Of a stretch of DNA of 64,000 nucleotides, positions 46,853-56,548 are shown piece after piece. Each line of letters begins with the position of its first letter. The stretch's first letter is position 1. The notes below the pieces were generated by a model. The model saw nothing but the letters and a program-made list of their open reading frames with translations, ran no database searches and was not told the origin of the DNA. Origin of the DNA: Chryseobacterium edaphi (GTDB lineage: Bacteria > Bacteroidota > Bacteroidia > Flavobacteriales > Weeksellaceae); assembly GCF_025628985.1 (NCBI RefSeq), contig NZ_JAOTEM010000001.1, positions 372,001 through 436,000 on the forward strand, given 5' to 3'. The position numbers and the translations under genes are program-made.

Positions 46853-47686
46853 ATGAAAAAATTACACAGCTTTTTTATTTTATTGTGTATTCCAACCGTA
46901 GTTTTGTCACAAGTAGTTATGACAGACAAAGCTGTTCCGGTTGTAGACAATAGTGCGATATTGAAATTAGATTCAGACACGAAGGGAGTATTATATCCAC
47001 GAATAGCCTTAAATTCAAATACAGATATTATTACAATACCCAATCCTCAAAACGGAAATATTGTTTTTAATACCAATTCAACAGCAACTTTACCGCAAAC
47101 AGTCGCCTATTATGATAATCTAAAATGGAATGCCTTACTTACCAAAGAACAGGTGCAGGAACATTTCGATATCGTTAATACAAGTTCAGTTTCTTCAGCT
47201 GGGAATATTTCCATTACAGGATTTAATCCGGGAGCGATAAATTTGGGAGGTGGTACTACAGGATGGACTTCTTTAGGAATCACTGATAGCAAAACATTTA
47301 CCCGTGCAAAAAATTCATTGGCTTTTACAGTTGAAGGTATGGCGCAATTAGATAAATCTTCTAATGAGTATTTTGAATATGCAATAGGAATATTTGTAGA
47401 TGATATTCTTGTAGTAGTAAGAAAATATCACAGAAATAGCGAAGATGCAACGTGTTCTTGGCATAAATTTGTTTTAAACGGAGTTGTTAATAATCTTGCA
47501 ATCGGAAATCATACTATTAAAGTAATGGCAAGAAATATTGCTTCTACAAGCAACTCTTCGACACAGAAAATATTTTACGGAGGAGTTGCTCAGAGCTCAA
47601 ATGCAGGAAATCCTATTTGTGACAATATGAGCAATTTTATGTCTAAAATTTCATTAAGTACTACAGTAGTTGAGTCTTTAAACTAA
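46853..47686 (+). CDS. Small secreted fibre-like protein, paralog 3 of 3
   Basis: 277 residues. Signal peptide ends TVVLSQ. The N-terminal module (NSAILKLDSDTKGVLYPRIALNSN, NIVFNTNS, YYDNLKWNALLTKEQ) is more diverged. The C-terminal sandwich keeps FTVEGMAQLDKSS, YAIGIFVDDILVVVRKYH and LAIGNHTIKVMARN. Last gene of the operon, followed by a terminator. All three end with a segment of Asn/Ser-rich sequence before a short hydrophobic strand. Confidence 0.82.
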   Translation: MKKLHSFFILLCIPTVVLSQVVMTDKAVPVVDNSAILKLDSDTKGVLYPRIALNSNTDIITIPNPQNGNIVFNTNSTATLPQTVAYYDNLKWNALLTKEQVQEHFDIVNTSSVSSAGNISITGFNPGAINLGGGTTGWTSLGITDSKTFTRAKNSLAFTVEGMAQLDKSSNEYFEYAIGIFVDDILVVVRKYHRNSEDATCSWHKFVLNGVVNNLAIGNHTIKVMARNIASTSNSSTQKIFYGGVAQSSNAGNPICDNMSNFMSKISLSTTVVESLN

Positions 47687-47721
47687 TTATGAATTCTCAT
47701 CGTTATATGTGTTTTTTTAAC

Positions 47722-47750
47722 AACGGATGTATAAAAGCATCCGTTTTTTA
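47722..47750 (+). terminator. Terminator after the three-gene operon
   Basis: The arms AACGGATG and CATCCGTT form a stem, followed by TTTTT. Confidence 0.85.
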
Positions 47751-47802
47751 TTTTAATGATTTAAAACAGCGGTTTAAAGTATGTAATAATAATATAAAAG
47801 CA

Positions 47803-47832
47803 TTGCCATAATTAATTTTTTTCGTACTTTTG
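47803..47832 (+). promoter_or_regulatory. Full consensus promoter of rpsA (TTG-N19-TAnnTTTG)
   Basis: TTG at 47803-47805, 19 bases, then TACTTTTG at 47825-47832. This is the best promoter in the window and predicts transcription starting near 47838, leaving a leader of about 118 bases. Confidence 0.8.
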
Positions 47833-47850
47833 CACTCACTTTTGTGAACG

Positions 47851-47866
47851 TACTTTCGGCGAAGTA
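47851..47866 (+). promoter_or_regulatory. Small hairpin in the rpsA leader
   Basis: TACTT pairs with AAGTA around TCGGCG, close to the predicted 5' end of the transcript. It may stabilise the mRNA or take part in autoregulation by S1. Confidence 0.35.
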
Positions 47867-47955
47867 AAACATTAACAATTAACAACTTCCATATTTTTCA
47901 GGATTCACAGCAAAGCCGAGGTCTGTAAGAATTGGAATACAAATTTTATTAGAAA

Positions 47956-49764
47956 ATGTCAAAAGAGACAAATTCAGCAGAGGTTATTCTTAACCAAAAC
48001 GTAGCACCAGAACAATTTGATTGGGATTCTTTCGAATCAGGTCTTGATGCAGATGCGAGAAAAGAAAAAAGCGATCTTGAAGAAATCTATAACGGATCTC
48101 TTAGCAGCTTAAACGACAACGATGTAATCGTAGGTAAAGTTGTAAGATTGACTGACAAAGAAGCTATCGTAGACATCGATTTCAAATCTGAAGGTGTTAT
48201 TTCTCTTAACGAATTCCGTTACAACCCAGGCCTAAAAGTTGGTGATGATGTTGAGGTAATGGTTGACAGAAGAGAAGACAAGACTGGTCAGTTACAGTTA
48301 TCTCACAGAAAAGCTAGAACGCTTAAAGCTTGGGATAGAGTAAACGAACTTCACGAAACTGGAGAAATCGTTAACGGTTTTGTAAAATCTAGAACTAAAG
48401 GAGGTATGATCGTTGACGTTCACGGTATCGAAGCATTCTTACCAGGTTCTCAAATCGACGTTAAGCCAATTAAAGATTACGATCAGTTCGTAGGTAAAAC
48501 TATGGAGTTCAAAGTTGTGAAAATCAACCCTGAGTTCAAAAACGTAGTAGTATCTCACAAAGCATTGATCGAAGCAGATATCGAAGGTCAGAAAAAAGAA
48601 ATCATCGCACAGCTTGAAAAAGGTCAGGTTCTTGAAGGTACTGTTAAGAATATTACTTCTTACGGTGTATTCGTAGATCTTGGTGGTGTAGACGGATTGA
48701 TCCACATTACAGACCTTTCTTGGTCTAGAGTGAACCATCCATCTGAGATCTTGGAAGACGGACAAACTGTGAAAGTGGTTATCCTTGACTTTGATGACGA
48801 GAAAACAAGAATCCAGTTGGGTATGAAGCAATTAGAAGCTCATCCTTGGGATGCTCTTTCTGCTGATATGAAAGTGGGTGATAAAGTAAAAGGAAAAGTA
48901 GTGGTTCTTGCTGATTATGGTGCATTCGTAGAGATTGCTCCAGGTGTAGAAGGATTAATTCACGTTTCTGAAATGTCTTGGTCTACTCACTTGAGAAGCG
49001 CAGGAGATTTTGTAAAAGTAGGTGACGAAGTGGAAGCTGAAGTACTTACTTTAGACAGAGAAGACAGAAAAATCTCTTTAGGTATGAAACAGTTATCTAA
49101 AGATCCTTGGGAAAATATCGAAGCTAAATATCCGGTAGGTTCTGAGCACGTTGGAACTGTAAGAAACTTTACAAACTTCGGTGTATTCGTAGAATTGGAA
49201 GAAGGTATCGACGGATTAATCTATATCTCAGACCTTTCTTGGACTAAGAAAATCAAGCATCCATCAGAATTCTGTGCAGTAGGTGATAAATTGAATGTTG
49301 TAGTTCTTGAACTAGACATCCAGGCTAGAAGATTATCTCTAGGTCACAAGCAATTGACAGAAAACCCATGGGATAAATTTGAAACTAAATATGCTGAAGG
49401 AACTGTACACGCTGGTAAAGCTGTAGAAGTGCACGATAAAGGTGCTTCTGTACAATTCGAAGATGCTGAAGTAGAAGCTTTCTGCCCATCAAGATTATTA
49501 GAGAAGGAAGACGGATCTAAAATCAAAAAAGGTGAAGATGCTCAATTCAAAGTGATTGAATTCAACAAAGAATTCAAAAGAGTAGTAGTTTCTCACACAG
49601 GTATCTTCAGAGACGAAGAGAAAAAGAATGCAAGAGAAGCATCTAACAACAGATCTAATAACAACAATAACACTTCATCTTCTTCTAACAACGAAGAAAG
49701 ATCAACTTTAGGTGATATTGACGTATTAGCTGAATTAAAAAAGAAAATGGAAGGAGGTAAATAA
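47956..49764 (+). CDS. rpsA: 30S ribosomal protein S1
   Basis: RNA-binding protein that brings mRNA to the 30S subunit. 602 residues containing about six S1 domains in tandem; the central ones repeat G-x-V-x-x-I-T-x-Y-G-x-F-V-D/E-L and GLIHITDLSW / GLIHVSEMSW / GLIYISDLSW. The C-terminal tail is rich in Asn and Ser (about residues 555-580) before ERSTLGDIDVLAELKKKM. Strong codon bias (ATC, AAC, GGT, TCT), a consensus promoter and a long leader fit high expression. Secure assignment. Confidence 0.98.
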   Translation: MSKETNSAEVILNQNVAPEQFDWDSFESGLDADARKEKSDLEEIYNGSLSSLNDNDVIVGKVVRLTDKEAIVDIDFKSEGVISLNEFRYNPGLKVGDDVEVMVDRREDKTGQLQLSHRKARTLKAWDRVNELHETGEIVNGFVKSRTKGGMIVDVHGIEAFLPGSQIDVKPIKDYDQFVGKTMEFKVVKINPEFKNVVVSHKALIEADIEGQKKEIIAQLEKGQVLEGTVKNITSYGVFVDLGGVDGLIHITDLSWSRVNHPSEILEDGQTVKVVILDFDDEKTRIQLGMKQLEAHPWDALSADMKVGDKVKGKVVVLADYGAFVEIAPGVEGLIHVSEMSWSTHLRSAGDFVKVGDEVEAEVLTLDREDRKISLGMKQLSKDPWENIEAKYPVGSEHVGTVRNFTNFGVFVELEEGIDGLIYISDLSWTKKIKHPSEFCAVGDKLNVVVLELDIQARRLSLGHKQLTENPWDKFETKYAEGTVHAGKAVEVHDKGASVQFEDAEVEAFCPSRLLEKEDGSKIKKGEDAQFKVIEFNKEFKRVVVSHTGIFRDEEKKNAREASNNRSNNNNNTSSSSNNEERSTLGDIDVLAELKKKMEGGK

Positions 49765-49787
49765 ACTCTGATCATTTTTAAAATATG

Positions 49788-49814
49788 AAGCCACTCGTAA
49801 GAGTGGCTTTTTTT
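49788..49814 (+). terminator. Terminator after rpsA
   Basis: The arms AAGCCACTC and GAGTGGCTT form a stem with a GTAA loop, followed by TTTTT. Confidence 0.9.
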
Positions 49815-49985
49815 GTTTATAAAATGTGTAAAAAATTTTATATTAACAGAATGTTAAATGTATTTTAAAGGATATTTGTTGAAATTTTAATTTCACAAAT
49901 ATGGGACAATTGTGTTATTGATTTGTAGATGTTGTTATTTTTAATGATTTTTTAAAATAATTTAATTTTGAATGTAATAATTTCA

Positions 49986-49993
49986 TAATTTTG
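49986..49993 (+). promoter_or_regulatory. -7 promoter box TAATTTTG
   Basis: Exact TAnnTTTG, 17 bases before the first M36 protease gene. Confidence 0.6.
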
Positions 49994-50010
49994 CACTTTT
50001 AATAATTTAA

Positions 50011-52614
50011 ATGAAAAAAGTAGCTCTTCCGATTTTATTCGCAATATTTACCACATTGCCTGCTTCAAATTTATTTTCTCAAGAAAATCAGAAACTTATT
50101 AATGATTACATAAAGACAAAACAATTACGTGATTATAAAAAATCTGATCTGACGGCTTTTGTAATTGATAATGTTGATAATTCAACTTCCTTAAAAGGAG
50201 ATATTGTTAAATTTCAGCAAACTTACAAAGGATATCCTGTTTATAATTCTAGTGGAACAGCCCTTATAAAAGACAGTAAGATAGTATATTACACAGATAA
50301 TTTTGTAAGAGATTATGCACAATCTGCAAACAATACTGCAGTAGTTAATTCATCTCTTGCTTTAAAGAAAATTTCGGACGAATTAAAAAAAGTTGAAATT
50401 GCCGATTTTGTTATTTTAGATTTTTCGGCAAAAACGCCTGATCATAAAAAATATGCAAAACAAAGATTAGTATATGTAGAAGATCAAGGTATGTTGAAAT
50501 TTGCCTACGAATTTTCTTTACGTGAACCCAAATCTCCAAATCTTTGGAATATTCTGATTGATGCAAACTCCGGAGAAATTATAAGAAAAGAAAACCTGAA
50601 TTTATCATGTAATTTTCATCCCGGTGCATATGGCCATGATCATTCAAACGAAAATTTTATTGGACCGGTAAATAATAATATAAGCAAAATGTCATCTTAT
50701 CTGCTTCCGGATAATTCTTCATATAACGTTTTTGTATTACCTTTAGAAGCTCCCACTTTCGGCTCAAGATCTATTATCACAAATCCGTGGTTACCGGCTT
50801 CATCACCTCAAGGTTGGCATTCTGATGGAACCAATCATTATACGATTACAAGAGGGAATAATGTATATGCGTATGAAGATACAGCAGATATAGATGCTCC
50901 CGGATATTCACCGGATGGAGGTGCAACAAGAAATTTTAATTTTCCTTTCATCTTAACGGGTGATCCTTATAATAATATGGACGCATCTATCACCAATTTA
51001 TTTTATCTGAATAACAGAATTCACGACGTTTTCTATAAATTCGGTTTTACAGAATCTGCCAAAAATTTTCAACAGAATAATTTCGGAAATGGTGGTCTGG
51101 GAAATGATTATGTAGAGGCAGAAGGAATGGACGGTGGTGGTATTAATAATGCCAATTTTGGAACTCCATCTGATGGTAACAAGCCATATATGCAGATGTA
51201 TTTATGGTCACCGGTCAATAGAAATTTCTTCTACAACTCTCCATCTACAGCGGTTTCAAGAGAACCGGTAATTGGAACTGCAGAGTTTGGACCTGCACTT
51301 ACTGCAAACGGCGTTACGGCAAATGTTCAGTTAGCAAACGTCATAACAGGATGTACAGCCTTAACTGCAGGATCATTAACCGGAAAAATCGGGCTAATTG
51401 AAAGAGGAGGATCTACAAGTTGTACTTTTAGTGTAAAAGTTAAGAATGCTCAAAATGCAGGTGCGGTTGCTGCCATTGTTTACAACAATGCTGCTGCTAC
51501 AAATTTCCCTGCTGTAATGGGTGGAACAGATACTACAATTACAATTCCGTCGGTGTTAATAGGAAATGCTGAAGGTGAATATATTAAAAGTCAACTTGCT
51601 ACAAATACAGTAGTAAATGTAACTTTAAAAGATGATCCTGCTACCATGATAACTCCGGATGGAAGTTTTGACAACGGTATTGTTACTCACGAATATGGAC
51701 ACGGTATTTCTACCAGATTAACAGGTAATGGCGTTTCTTGTTTACAATCTTCACAAAGTAAAGAGCAAATGGGAGAAGGATGGTCAGATTTTTTTGCATT
51801 AATGCTTACTAACAAACCAAATGATAACGCTTCTATAGCTAGAGGGATGGGAACTTACGCAAATGGACAGGCAACAACAGGTGGTGGAATAAGACCGGCA
51901 AAATACTCACCGAATTTCTCAATCAACGGCTTCACATATGCAAATACAAACGGATTGCAATACAATAATGGCTCTGCAATAGTTCCGGATGTACATTCAA
52001 TAGGTTTTATCTGGGCAACAATGCTTTGGGATCTTAATTGGGAATATGTTGCGAAGTACGGTTATTCTTCTGACGTCACTACAAGTACGACAAGTGGTAG
52101 TTCGCGAGTTTTGCAGTTAGTTACTGATGCATTAAAAATACAAGCATGTAATCCAACTTTTGTTGATGGAAGAAACGCAATTTTAGCTGCTGAACTAAAT
52201 ACAACTGGAGGCGCAGACAGATGTATGATCTGGAGAGCTTTCGCTAAAAGAGGATTAGGTCTAAATGCATCTGCAGGACTTAAAACAAGTATTACTGACC
52301 AGTCAGAAGATTATACTGTTCCTGCTGATTGTATGCTTTCTACAAACGAAGCGTCATCAATTAAAGATAATGCGATTTCAATTTATCCTAACCCGGCGAA
52401 AAATGAGTTCTTCATTAATTTCCCGAAGAATACTTTAGGAAAAGTAAATGTTGAAATCTACGATATGTCAGGGAAATTAGTTTCTACAGAAAATAAAATT
52501 TCGCCGGATTCTAAAAAAGCGATCTCTACAGGTAATCTTGTGAATGGAACTTATCTTGTAAAAGTAAGTGGTCTTGGAATTAATACGACATCAAAAGTGA
52601 TTATCAATAAGTAG
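50011..52614 (+). CDS. T9SS-dependent M36 family (fungalysin) metallopeptidase, copy 1
   Basis: Secreted zinc protease, 867 residues. Signal peptide to about residue 22 (NLFSQ), an FTP/PepSY-like propeptide (about 25-200, with FQQTYKGYPVYNSSGTALI) and an M36 catalytic domain interrupted by a PA domain (about 430-545: GKIGLIERGGSTSCTF). The zinc site HEYGH starts at residue 560, and the third ligand glutamate is in KEQMGEGWSDFFALM. The C-terminal type A sorting domain starts ISIYPNPAKNEFFINF. Own promoter box and terminator. The next gene is a tandem paralog. Confidence 0.94.
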   Translation: MKKVALPILFAIFTTLPASNLFSQENQKLINDYIKTKQLRDYKKSDLTAFVIDNVDNSTSLKGDIVKFQQTYKGYPVYNSSGTALIKDSKIVYYTDNFVRDYAQSANNTAVVNSSLALKKISDELKKVEIADFVILDFSAKTPDHKKYAKQRLVYVEDQGMLKFAYEFSLREPKSPNLWNILIDANSGEIIRKENLNLSCNFHPGAYGHDHSNENFIGPVNNNISKMSSYLLPDNSSYNVFVLPLEAPTFGSRSIITNPWLPASSPQGWHSDGTNHYTITRGNNVYAYEDTADIDAPGYSPDGGATRNFNFPFILTGDPYNNMDASITNLFYLNNRIHDVFYKFGFTESAKNFQQNNFGNGGLGNDYVEAEGMDGGGINNANFGTPSDGNKPYMQMYLWSPVNRNFFYNSPSTAVSREPVIGTAEFGPALTANGVTANVQLANVITGCTALTAGSLTGKIGLIERGGSTSCTFSVKVKNAQNAGAVAAIVYNNAAATNFPAVMGGTDTTITIPSVLIGNAEGEYIKSQLATNTVVNVTLKDDPATMITPDGSFDNGIVTHEYGHGISTRLTGNGVSCLQSSQSKEQMGEGWSDFFALMLTNKPNDNASIARGMGTYANGQATTGGGIRPAKYSPNFSINGFTYANTNGLQYNNGSAIVPDVHSIGFIWATMLWDLNWEYVAKYGYSSDVTTSTTSGSSRVLQLVTDALKIQACNPTFVDGRNAILAAELNTTGGADRCMIWRAFAKRGLGLNASAGLKTSITDQSEDYTVPADCMLSTNEASSIKDNAISIYPNPAKNEFFINFPKNTLGKVNVEIYDMSGKLVSTENKISPDSKKAISTGNLVNGTYLVKVSGLGINTTSKVIINK

Positions 52615-52630
52615 GATAATTTATAAATTT

Positions 52631-52666
52631 AAAAAAGGCTGTTTCATGATTGAAACAGCCTTTTTT
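52631..52666 (+). terminator. Rho-independent terminator
   Basis: The arms AAAAAAGGCTGTTTCA and TGAAACAGCCTTTTTT form a 16-bp stem with a 4-base loop. Confidence 0.92.
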
Positions 52667-52802
52667 ATTTTAAATGAATTTCCAAAATAATTCTTTATAG
52701 AAATCAGATTGATTTTTGATTTACTAAAATGTATTTATTTAAAATATTTGATGCGATTTCACAAAATGTTCATATTTTTATTAAACATTAATAACTAAAG
52801 TT

Positions 52803-55421
52803 ATGAATTGCTATCTTATTAATAATATAGAAACAAAAAGCATTAAAATTATTTGTGCGTTTTTTGTTTTACTTCCATACTTAATGTTTTCTCAAAATCA
52901 GAAAAGATTAATAACAAATTATTTCCAGACAAAACATATTCAGGATTTTAAAAAAGCAGATTTAATAGATTTTGACATTGATAATATAGACTTCTCAAAA
53001 TCATTCGATGGAGAAGTCATTAAAATTCAACAAAAATATAATGGATTTCCTATTTATAATGCAGTCGGAACTGCTCTTATTAAAGAGGATAAAATTGCAT
53101 ACTTTTCTGATTCATTCATCAAAAATTACAAGAATTCAACATCAAATATCCCAATATTAAGTAAAGAAAATGCACTTCAAAAAATTGCCATAGTTTTAAA
53201 TAAAAATGATATATCGAACTATATTATTCTTGAAAATTCTTCTCCAGAGCCAAACCATAAAAAATTTGCAAAACAAAAATTAGTCTTTGTTGAAGTAAAT
53301 TCAGATTTAAAACTAGCCTATCAATTTTTCCTTCATGAACCACAATCTACCAATTCATGGAATATTTTAGTTGATGCAGATACAGGAGAAATTTTAAATA
53401 AAGACAATCTCAATCTATCATGTAGTTTTCATCCGGGAGCTTATAGTCACGATCATTCAGATGAATATTTTAATGAATCTTCAAAAAACGAATTTAAATC
53501 ATTGAATTTACTTGCGCCAGATAATGCATCTTATAATGTTTTTCCGTTGCCGATCGAAGCTCCTACATTCGGGAACAGATCTTTGCTTACAAACCCCTGG
53601 AATTTAACTGCATCTCCGGAAGGATGGCATTCTGATGGTGCAAATCATTACACAATTACCAGAGGAAATAATGTTTTTGCTTATGCAGATACATCAAATA
53701 CAAACCAGCCCGGATTTTCTCCGGATGGCGGTGTAAGTAGAAATTTTAATTTTCCATTTTCAATCAATGGAACTCCTTCATTTAACCAAAGTGCTTCGAT
53801 CACCAATTTATTTTATATTAATAACAGAGTCCATGATATTTTTTATCACTTTGGATTTACAGAATCTGCAAGAAATTTTCAACAGAATAATTTTGGAAAA
53901 GGTGGAGTAGGAAATGACTATGTTATCGCAGAAGGTCAGGATTCAGGAGAATTAAATAATGCCAATTTCACAACACCCTCCGATGGAAACAGACCTGTAA
54001 TGCAAATGTATCTTTGGTCAACCGCAAACAGATATTTTTTCTATAATGCTCCTATATCAGCGATTCCACGCATTCCTCAGGCAAGTCCGGCTCAGTTTGG
54101 ACCACCACTTAACGGAACTGGAGTTACCGGAGATATAGTTTTAGCATCTGTTATCAACGGTTGTACAGCATTACCATCAGGATCGTTGTCAGGAAAAATA
54201 GGTCTTATGGAAAGAGGAGGAAGTTCTCAATGTACATTTGCTCTAAAAGTAAAAAATGCACAAAATGCCGGAGCAATTGCCGCAATCATTTATAATAATG
54301 CTGCTGCTGCAAATTTCCCTTCATCAATGGGCGGAACAGATACTACTATTACAATTCCGTCAGTTTTGATAACGAATAATGAAGGTGAATTTATTAAGAA
54401 TCAATTGAATAACGGAGTTACTGTAAATGTAACATTGAAAAGTGATCCAGCAACAGCAGTTACTCCCGACGGAAGTTTTGACAACGGTATCATAACCCAC
54501 GAATATGGTCACGGAATTTCAAACAGACTCACCGGAAACGGTTATACTTGTCTTTTAAAATCGGCAAGCAAAGAACAAATGGGTGAAGGTTGGTCAGATT
54601 TTTTTGCATTAATGCTTACGAATAGTCCAACTGATAACGCAAACGTTCCGAGAAGCGTAGGAACTTATGCAAGCGGACAATCAATTAATGGTGCAGGACT
54701 AAGACCGGTAAAATATTCACCTGATTTTTCTGTAAATAATTACACTTATGGCAGAACCAATGGGATGGAAATCGAAGAAGATTCTGAAATTGTTCCCGAT
54801 GTACACAGAATCGGATTTGTCTGGGCAACAATGCTTTGGGATTTGCATTGGCAATATGCAGAAAAATACGGATATTCTTCTGATGTGACTGCGAATACAA
54901 CTAATGGAAGTTCACGAGTACTACAACTCGTAACCGACGCTTTGAAATTACAAGCCTGTAATCCAACATTTATAGATGGGCGTAATGCAATTTTATCCGC
55001 AGAAATGTTGACAACTAAAGGTGAAAACAGATGCATGATCTGGAAGACTTTTGCTAAAAGAGGATTAGGTCTAAATGCTTCGGCGGGCAACAAAATGGAT
55101 ATTAGTGACCAAGTCGAAGATTTTTCAATTCCAAAAGACTGCACTGATGGAAATTCAAATATCCCAATTGATAGAAGCCAGATCGCAATTTATCCTAATC
55201 CTGCCAAAGATGAATTTTTCATTTATTTAAAGGATTTTACAATAGGTAAAGTTTACCTTCAGGTTTATGATATGTCGGGAAAAATGGTTTTATCAGAAGA
55301 CAGATCTTCGCCGGATTCGAGAATTCCGGTTTCCACAAAAGATTTTGAAAACGGGGTTTATGTAGTGAAATTGCAAGGTCTGGGAATTGACATTACTTCA
55401 AAAATTATTATAAAAAAATAA
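52803..55421 (+). CDS. T9SS-dependent M36 family (fungalysin) metallopeptidase, copy 2
   Basis: 872 residues, same order of domains as copy 1: longer basic n-region before the hydrophobic signal segment (IICAFFVLLPYLMFSQ), FTP-like propeptide (KIQQKYNGFPIYNAVGTALI), M36 catalytic domain with inserted PA domain (GKIGLMERGGSSQCTF), zinc site HEYGH at residue 566, KEQMGEGWSDFFALM, and type A sorting domain (IAIYPNPAKDEFFIYL). All catalytic residues are intact, so both copies should be active. No exact TAnnTTTG box lies upstream, so its control may differ from copy 1. Confidence 0.94.
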   Translation: MNCYLINNIETKSIKIICAFFVLLPYLMFSQNQKRLITNYFQTKHIQDFKKADLIDFDIDNIDFSKSFDGEVIKIQQKYNGFPIYNAVGTALIKEDKIAYFSDSFIKNYKNSTSNIPILSKENALQKIAIVLNKNDISNYIILENSSPEPNHKKFAKQKLVFVEVNSDLKLAYQFFLHEPQSTNSWNILVDADTGEILNKDNLNLSCSFHPGAYSHDHSDEYFNESSKNEFKSLNLLAPDNASYNVFPLPIEAPTFGNRSLLTNPWNLTASPEGWHSDGANHYTITRGNNVFAYADTSNTNQPGFSPDGGVSRNFNFPFSINGTPSFNQSASITNLFYINNRVHDIFYHFGFTESARNFQQNNFGKGGVGNDYVIAEGQDSGELNNANFTTPSDGNRPVMQMYLWSTANRYFFYNAPISAIPRIPQASPAQFGPPLNGTGVTGDIVLASVINGCTALPSGSLSGKIGLMERGGSSQCTFALKVKNAQNAGAIAAIIYNNAAAANFPSSMGGTDTTITIPSVLITNNEGEFIKNQLNNGVTVNVTLKSDPATAVTPDGSFDNGIITHEYGHGISNRLTGNGYTCLLKSASKEQMGEGWSDFFALMLTNSPTDNANVPRSVGTYASGQSINGAGLRPVKYSPDFSVNNYTYGRTNGMEIEEDSEIVPDVHRIGFVWATMLWDLHWQYAEKYGYSSDVTANTTNGSSRVLQLVTDALKLQACNPTFIDGRNAILSAEMLTTKGENRCMIWKTFAKRGLGLNASAGNKMDISDQVEDFSIPKDCTDGNSNIPIDRSQIAIYPNPAKDEFFIYLKDFTIGKVYLQVYDMSGKMVLSEDRSSPDSRIPVSTKDFENGVYVVKLQGLGIDITSKIIIKK

Positions 55422-55435
55422 CGCTTTAAAATATT

Positions 55436-55474
55436 AAATAAAATCACTTTAGAATTTCAAAGGTGATTTTATTT
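55436..55474 (+). terminator. Terminator after M36 copy 2
   Basis: AAATAAAATCACTTT pairs with AAGGTGATTTTATTT (one wobble) around a 9-base loop. Confidence 0.8.
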
Positions 55475-55509
55475 AATATACAATCTGACCTTAATAAATT
55501 TTTATGTCG

Positions 55510-55517
55510 TAAATTTG
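55510..55517 (+). promoter_or_regulatory. -7 promoter box TAAATTTG
   Basis: Exact TAnnTTTG, only 12 bases before the ATG at 55530. It excludes an upstream TTG start at 55515 and implies a leader of a few bases. Confidence 0.6.
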
Positions 55518-55529
55518 CCGGCTGTAAAA

Positions 55530-56519
55530 ATGGTTATGGAGAAGAAGAATATTTTAAAAGGGGTGATTTTTGTTGGGATTGGAGCAAGTATTTACGGGAT
55601 GTTGGCGACGTTTGTAAAGATGTCTTACAAAGAAGGTTTTACGACATCGGAGGTGACAACAGCACAGTTTGTCATGGGATTTATAGGATTGTTAATCTTA
55701 AATTTTATCCAGACAATTACCTCCAAAAAAGCATTGTCTTCACCGAGTTCAAAAGAATTTAAAATGTTGATGTTGGCCGGAACATCTTTGGGATGTACAA
55801 GTTTATTTTATTATATATCAGTACAATACATTAATGTTTCGATTGCGATCGTACTTTTGATGCAGTCGGTCTGGTTTAGTGTTGTGGTCGAAAGTTTTTT
55901 AACTAAAAAGTTACCGAATCTCAAAAAAGTGATTTCTGTTTGCATTGTATTATTGGGAACTGTTTTGGCTACAAATCTCATTAATCTTGAAGTGAAAATT
56001 GATTGGCACGGCATTTTTTGGGGATTATTGGCGGCAGCTTCATTTACAATGACGATGTTCACTTCCAATACTTTAGCAACCAATTTACCTGTGCTCAGAA
56101 AAAGTATCATCATGCTTTCAGGAGGGTCTGTTATCGTACTTTTATTTCTCTTTTTTGCTCAAATTGGCCCTCTTCATTTTGAAGGACTAAGATCTTTTTA
56201 TCTGAATTTTACGGAAAACACACAGCATATCCGTCCATTTGATTATTCAATATTTTGGACTTACGGATTTATTTTAGCACTCTTCGGAACCATCATTCCA
56301 CCAATTTTATTTAATCTCGGTTTTCCAAATACAGGTTTGGGTTTAGGAAGCATTATTTCATCTCTAGAACTTCCGGTTTCTGTGACGATGGCTTATGTTT
56401 TATTAAGCGAAAAAGTAATCCTCATTCAGTGGATTGGAATTGTTTTAATTCTATTCGCAATTGTTTTAATGAACCTACCTTCAAAAAAAGAAAGGTTTCT
56501 AGACAAACAATTGTTCTAA
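55530..56519 (+). CDS. EamA/DMT-superfamily transporter
   Basis: 329 residues from the ATG at 55530; the ATG at 55536 is as good, while a TTG at 55515 overlaps the promoter box. About ten helices in two EamA halves. The second half has PPILFNLGFPNTGLGLGSIISSLELPVSVTMAYVLLSEK, the usual helix 8-9 pattern with the LGS and E-x-P residues. It exports or imports small metabolites; substrate not assignable. A terminator follows. Confidence 0.88.
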   Translation: MVMEKKNILKGVIFVGIGASIYGMLATFVKMSYKEGFTTSEVTTAQFVMGFIGLLILNFIQTITSKKALSSPSSKEFKMLMLAGTSLGCTSLFYYISVQYINVSIAIVLLMQSVWFSVVVESFLTKKLPNLKKVISVCIVLLGTVLATNLINLEVKIDWHGIFWGLLAAASFTMTMFTSNTLATNLPVLRKSIIMLSGGSVIVLLFLFFAQIGPLHFEGLRSFYLNFTENTQHIRPFDYSIFWTYGFILALFGTIIPPILFNLGFPNTGLGLGSIISSLELPVSVTMAYVLLSEKVILIQWIGIVLILFAIVLMNLPSKKERFLDKQLF

Positions 56520-56548
56520 AACTTATAATTAAATTATAAATAACAATG

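Noticed and set aside
45186..47686. Prophage or contractile-injection tail-fibre genes
   Set aside because: Each protein has a Sec signal peptide and no capsid, sheath, baseplate, holin or integrase genes are nearby.
48439..48831. A 130-residue ORF antisense to rpsA
   Set aside because: Codon bias of rpsA leaves the opposite frame open; no start context or domain.
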